Below, piece by piece: positions 61,200 through 64,000 of a stretch of DNA of 64,000 nucleotides; position 1 is the stretch's first letter; every line of letters begins with the position of its first letter. Position numbers and translations under genes: made by a program. Under the pieces are notes generated by a model. That model did not search any database. It was given only the letters and a program-made list of their open reading frames with translations, and had not been told where the DNA came from. The stretch is from Aureibaculum sp. 2308TA14-22 (GTDB taxonomy: Bacteria; Bacteroidota; Bacteroidia; Flavobacteriales; Flavobacteriaceae). Location of the stretch: positions 682,001 through 746,000 of the forward strand of contig NZ_JBEWXT010000001.1 in assembly GCF_040538665.1 (NCBI RefSeq). Reading direction: 5' to 3'.

Positions 61200-61547
61200 A
61201 TGGGATCAGAAGTAATCATATTACCATTAATCTTTGCAGGAATTTTCGGAATTTTCTATTTGTATTTTACAACAAGGAATAAAGAACGGATGGCACTAAT
61301 TGAAAAAGGAGCAGATGCAAAGATATTTGCTAGAGGTAGAGAACATACGGCTCCAGTATGGAAAGTTTTGACGCTTAATTTGGCATTGTTGCTGATGGGG
61401 ATAGGTGCAGGTATTGTTATTGGAGGAATTCTTCATCAAAACCTTAATGACCCGCAGCATATTATAATGCCAGGTACAATTTTCTTAATGGCTGGTACTG
61501 GCTTACTAGTCGGATTCTTTTTAACAAAGAACTTAGATAAAGAATAG
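61200..61547 (+). CDS. DUF6249-like small membrane protein
   Basis: 115 residues. Three hydrophobic segments are seen: about 5-24, 53-73 and 90-108, with NKERMALIEKGADAKIF between the first two, a segment typical of DUF6249 proteins in Bacteroidota, which are often next to ECF sigma genes. Function is unknown. It is divergent from the sigma gene and probably belongs to its regulon, judging from the matching promoter element. Confidence 0.8.
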   Translation: MGSEVIILPLIFAGIFGIFYLYFTTRNKERMALIEKGADAKIFARGREHTAPVWKVLTLNLALLLMGIGAGIVIGGILHQNLNDPQHIIMPGTIFLMAGTGLLVGFFLTKNLDKE

Positions 61548-61566
61548 ATTTCTTTTAGTAATTGAC

Positions 61567-61606
61567 AACAACAAAAAATCCGCTTTAAAAGCGGATTTTT
61601 TGTTGT
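61567..61606. terminator. Bidirectional rho-independent terminator
   Basis: AACAACAAAAAATCCGCTTT and AAAGCGGATTTTTTGTTGTT are perfect complements over 20 bases and include T runs in both directions. It lies between the convergent DUF6249 and dipeptidase genes. Confidence 0.93.
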
Positions 61607-61607
61607 T

Positions 61608-62306
61608 TTATTCTATAGAGAAATCAAAATAAGTATCAGGATAAGGCTCTTTAGCTAACGTAAAATGCCACCATTCTTTTTCATGTGGCTTAAAACCGTG
61701 TTTTACCATTCTACGTTGTAACATTAATCGAATGGAACGTTGGTTTTTGGTAACGTTTTTATAATTTACATTAGATCTTTCATCAAATAAATCAAAATCA
61801 CTACCTAAGTCTAATATATGTCCAGTTTTTAAAGATACTATGGTTAAATCTACCGTACTTCCTCTACTATGTCCAGATTTAGCGGAAATATATTCCTCTT
61901 TAAATAAATCCTTTTTATCTATGTTAGGATAGTATTTTTCTTTCATTTTGGTGTCAGTGGTATCTTGTGCCCATTTTATAAATTGATTAACAGCACGCTG
62001 TGGTCTGTAAGCATCAAACACCAATAGGCCAAAGCCTAATTTTTCAAATTCTTGTTGTACTTTCTTTAATGCCTCTGCAGCCTCTACGGTTAAGATACAT
62101 TTAGGTTTGTTGTACCCATCGATTGGTCGTCCAATAAAGTTATTATCTGAATAATAACGTAAATCGGTTCTTAATTTAGGGATAACCTCTTTTACATAAA
62201 CAAAACCTTCAGGTAGCGTACCTGATTTATTCTGAGCTTGAATTTGAACAGAAATACTAACTAATACTATAACTGATAAAAGTTTTATGAAATTTAAAAT
62301 TTTCAT
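61608..62306 (-). CDS. D-alanyl-D-alanine dipeptidase (VanX/DdpX-like, M15D)
   Basis: 232 residues from ATG 62306, which begins a signal peptide ending near QIQAQ; the frame from 62378 adds a non-signal extension. Zinc ligands of M15D are seen in SGHSRGSTVDLT (SxHxxGxxxD) and the catalytic EWWH near the C-terminus; the substrate Arg is in DAYRPQRAV. DdpX-type enzymes hydrolyse D-Ala-D-Ala for reuse. Without vanH and vanA this is not a glycopeptide-resistance locus. Export suggests turnover of peptidoglycan-derived or dietary D-Ala-D-Ala. Confidence 0.9.
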   Translation of the reverse strand: MKILNFIKLLSVIVLVSISVQIQAQNKSGTLPEGFVYVKEVIPKLRTDLRYYSDNNFIGRPIDGYNKPKCILTVEAAEALKKVQQEFEKLGFGLLVFDAYRPQRAVNQFIKWAQDTTDTKMKEKYYPNIDKKDLFKEEYISAKSGHSRGSTVDLTIVSLKTGHILDLGSDFDLFDERSNVNYKNVTKNQRSIRLMLQRRMVKHGFKPHEKEWWHFTLAKEPYPDTYFDFSIE

Positions 62307-62538
62307 TAATTTAATCTTTTGGGTTAAGAGTTTAACGCTAAAGTATTCAATATATTTTATAAAAAAGTGTAATGGCAAGTGAGTAGTAAGGTAATAAGCT
62401 TAACTATTACAAGCTTTAAAAAATAAAATTTTCATTATTTATCAATTAAAAAAGTTACCATTCAAACTTTAAATATAAAGGTAAGATAGAACCTCAAATA
62501 GGTTTTATCACTATATTTAAGCAAAATTTAAGAGTAAA

Positions 62539-63621
62539 ATGGATCAAAAATTAATGTCTAAGAAAAAGCCTGCCTTTCCTATTACGGATAAGCTTTCAAA
62601 TTATCTTACCAAACATGGCAGGAATATTAAGATCCCTATTTTTTATGAAGATTTGTTGCGTTTTCAGGGAGCAGTAGAAATTTTTGATGAAGATGGAAAC
62701 GATACGTTGTGGGTCAGTGTATATTTTGCAGAACATGAACGCGATGAGATAGAAATGAGCTTAAAACGTATTTATACCATTTTAAATGCTGATGGTAGTG
62801 ATACTATGATACCTTATTTGAATATTGATAGCATTGATTTTTGCACTTTTGGCAATTCAAAACCATTTAGAATTAAGGTTAGAAATATTTTAAATGACAA
62901 TTACCTCTTTTTTTATATTAAAAAAGCAGATGCATCACGTATTTATGGGTTGGAGCTTGAACACTTATTATCACCAAATTATATTTATTTTCTAGTTTAT
63001 AAAGATACTTTAATTGAAGAGCATATCTCAGGAATACCAGGCGATACTTTTATTGAAAAACATTTAGATTTATGTTCGGAACAAGACAAAAGAGCTATAG
63101 CGAAAGAGTTTGTAAAGTTTAACGAACGTTGTTTTGTGCGTTTATTAGGTGACATGCGTTCCTATAATTATGTAATGGTTTTGACTCATGACTTTGATAG
63201 AATTCAATATAGAATTAGAGCTATTGATTTTGATCAACAAAGTTTTGAGGGCAACCCAAAAGTTTATAAGCCCCAATTTTTAAAAGAGAATAACAAGCTG
63301 GTAGAAATGACTACTGATGTTTTGCGAAGAGAATCAATTGACCAATATAAATTAGAAGAACGTTCTTTATTAGCTAAAAGAGCCACAAGTGAACAAACAA
63401 GATTAGATGAGGTGTTGAATTGCATGGGTAATGATGTATTATCCTCGACCGAGAAAATAAAAGAACTTAAAAATGGACTGTTAGAATTAACCGGTGATGT
63501 TAATTTTAAAAAATCTGAGAGTATGGGTGAAATATTAAAAAGTGCATTAAATTTTGTGAATAGAAATTATCAAAACTTAAATCCTTATATTATTAGAAAT
63601 AATCAGATTGATAAAATTTAA
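62539..63621 (+). CDS. Unknown protein with a protein-kinase/APH-like catalytic core
   Basis: 360 residues, cytoplasmic, with no named family that I recognise. Kinase-fold landmarks occur in the right order: RIKVRN with Lys 113 (candidate ATP Lys), Glu in YGLELEHLL (about 139-141), a hinge-like segment LIEEHISGIPG (about 158-168), a catalytic-loop-like GDMRSYN with Asp 205 and Asn 210, and AIDFD with Asp 230/232 as the metal-binding site. The last 110 residues are helical. The spacing suits the aminoglycoside phosphotransferase/HipA type better than Hanks kinases. It stands alone, convergent with the nuclease gene. Confidence 0.6.
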   Translation: MDQKLMSKKKPAFPITDKLSNYLTKHGRNIKIPIFYEDLLRFQGAVEIFDEDGNDTLWVSVYFAEHERDEIEMSLKRIYTILNADGSDTMIPYLNIDSIDFCTFGNSKPFRIKVRNILNDNYLFFYIKKADASRIYGLELEHLLSPNYIYFLVYKDTLIEEHISGIPGDTFIEKHLDLCSEQDKRAIAKEFVKFNERCFVRLLGDMRSYNYVMVLTHDFDRIQYRIRAIDFDQQSFEGNPKVYKPQFLKENNKLVEMTTDVLRRESIDQYKLEERSLLAKRATSEQTRLDEVLNCMGNDVLSSTEKIKELKNGLLELTGDVNFKKSESMGEILKSALNFVNRNYQNLNPYIIRNNQIDKI

Positions 63622-64000
63622 TTATCCAAAAATATCTTCTAATATTTTTGCCAATCGGATACCGCCAATTTGTAATTGTTTTCTAACGGTTTTAAAATAA
63701 TCGTAGTTATATTGATAACGTAAGTTTTCACCTATCTCTACAGAACCGTAAACTTCTTTTGTCAATTTATGCATGCCATTTACCCAATCAACTACTGATC
63801 CTTTTTTAATAACCTTAATCTGTTCTTTTGATAAATCCTCGGCATTTTCTGCCAATTCTAAATAACTCATGCCCCATTCTTCAATCATATTTTCATCCCA
63901 TACTCTATGTAAATTTGTACCTCTACCAAACCACTGTACTTGTATGGTGTTGCCACCTTTGTCTTCGGCTCTGCCAACATGCATTGGTTGATGCAGATCA
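63622..64000 (-). CDS. S1/P1-family nuclease, C-terminal part (N-terminus beyond window edge)
   Basis: The frame is open to the right window edge and covers about 126 residues. The visible part begins DLHQPMHVGRAEDKGGN, the zinc-ligand segment of S1/P1 nucleases, then NLHRVWDENMIE, another ligand motif. S1/P1 enzymes are secreted zinc nucleases that cut single-stranded DNA and RNA. The signal peptide and the N-terminal Trp ligand are outside the window. Confidence 0.9.
   Translation of the reverse strand, partial: DLHQPMHVGRAEDKGGNTIQVQWFGRGTNLHRVWDENMIEEWGMSYLELAENAEDLSKEQIKVIKKGSVVDWVNGMHKLTKEVYGSVEIGENLRYQYNYDYFKTVRKQLQIGGIRLAKILEDIFG

Noticed and set aside
61608-62306. Glycopeptide-resistance vanX locus
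   Set aside because: No vanH, vanA, vanR or vanS nearby, and the protein carries a signal peptide, unlike cytoplasmic resistance VanX.
1-64000. tRNA, rRNA, CRISPR arrays, IS transposases, integrases, prophage genes or riboswitches
   Set aside because: Reading both strands gave no tRNA-like cloverleaf, no regularly spaced direct repeats and no such proteins. A covariance-model search would be needed to exclude small RNAs.

Overview
The window is a 64 kb piece of an AT-rich chromosome from a member of the Bacteroidota, almost certainly the class Flavobacteriia (family Flavobacteriaceae). The evidence is the gene families (DUF5606, DUF6090, DUF6249, a T9SS-type C-terminal sorting domain, a YbgI/Nif3 gene beside a COG1579 coiled-coil gene), many short Bacteroidota-type lipoprotein signals, and promoter boxes of the TTG / TAnnTTTG type. 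Genes are tightly packed, often with TAATG or ATGA junctions. No tRNA, rRNA, CRISPR array, transposase, integrase or phage gene was seen.

Region 1-12.3 kb is a cluster of envelope hydrolases, mostly predicted lipoproteins on the minus strand: three serine hydrolases of the beta-lactamase fold, two D-aminoacylase-like amidohydrolases and a penicillin-acylase-type Ntn hydrolase. An AlkC-type DNA repair gene lies inside the run. A membrane-anchored winged-helix regulator is divergent from the first hydrolase. These enzymes could together cleave N-acyl, D-amino or amide-linked compounds outside the cytoplasm; the substrate is unknown.

Region 12.4-18.7 kb is accessory: DUF1801, a two-domain CHRD lipoprotein, then S41 protease plus GNAT, DUF2200, an unknown membrane protein and a secreted DUF6503-like protein. 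The last four units are separated by related imperfect palindromes of about 100-200 bp that resemble integron attC sites or another cassette-like mobile repeat.

Region 18.7-44.5 kb is mostly housekeeping: murB, an aminotransferase, a retropepsin-like protease with PDZ, valS, rluF, a Nif3-like gene, a sialidase, mazG, def, ruvX, dapD, a Sua5/TsaC gene, cca, an acyl-CoA dehydrogenase, a ComEA-like protein, an AGCS transporter, and a pyrR-pyrB-(STAS-like)-(T9SS tail)-rnz operon. A GC-rich palindromic repeat family lies between and inside these genes. One copy is an in-frame 11-codon insertion in valS, several supply stop codons, and a related GC-rich repeat supplies a possible start codon for mazG.

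Region 44.6-64 kb holds a TPR protein, a three-gene lipid-linked sugar transfer operon (GT2, LAB_N, GT39/ArnT-like) divergent from two tandem DUF368 polyprenyl-phosphate transporter genes and aroE, then a DUF349 protein, a KAS III enzyme, htpG, a FUSC-family protein, an ECF sigma factor locus, a VanX-like dipeptidase, an unknown protein with kinase-like motifs, and a truncated S1/P1 nuclease at the right edge. The ECF sigma gene and the divergent DUF6249 gene are both preceded by TGTAACC-N17-GTCATA, which suggests an autoregulated ECF promoter pair.
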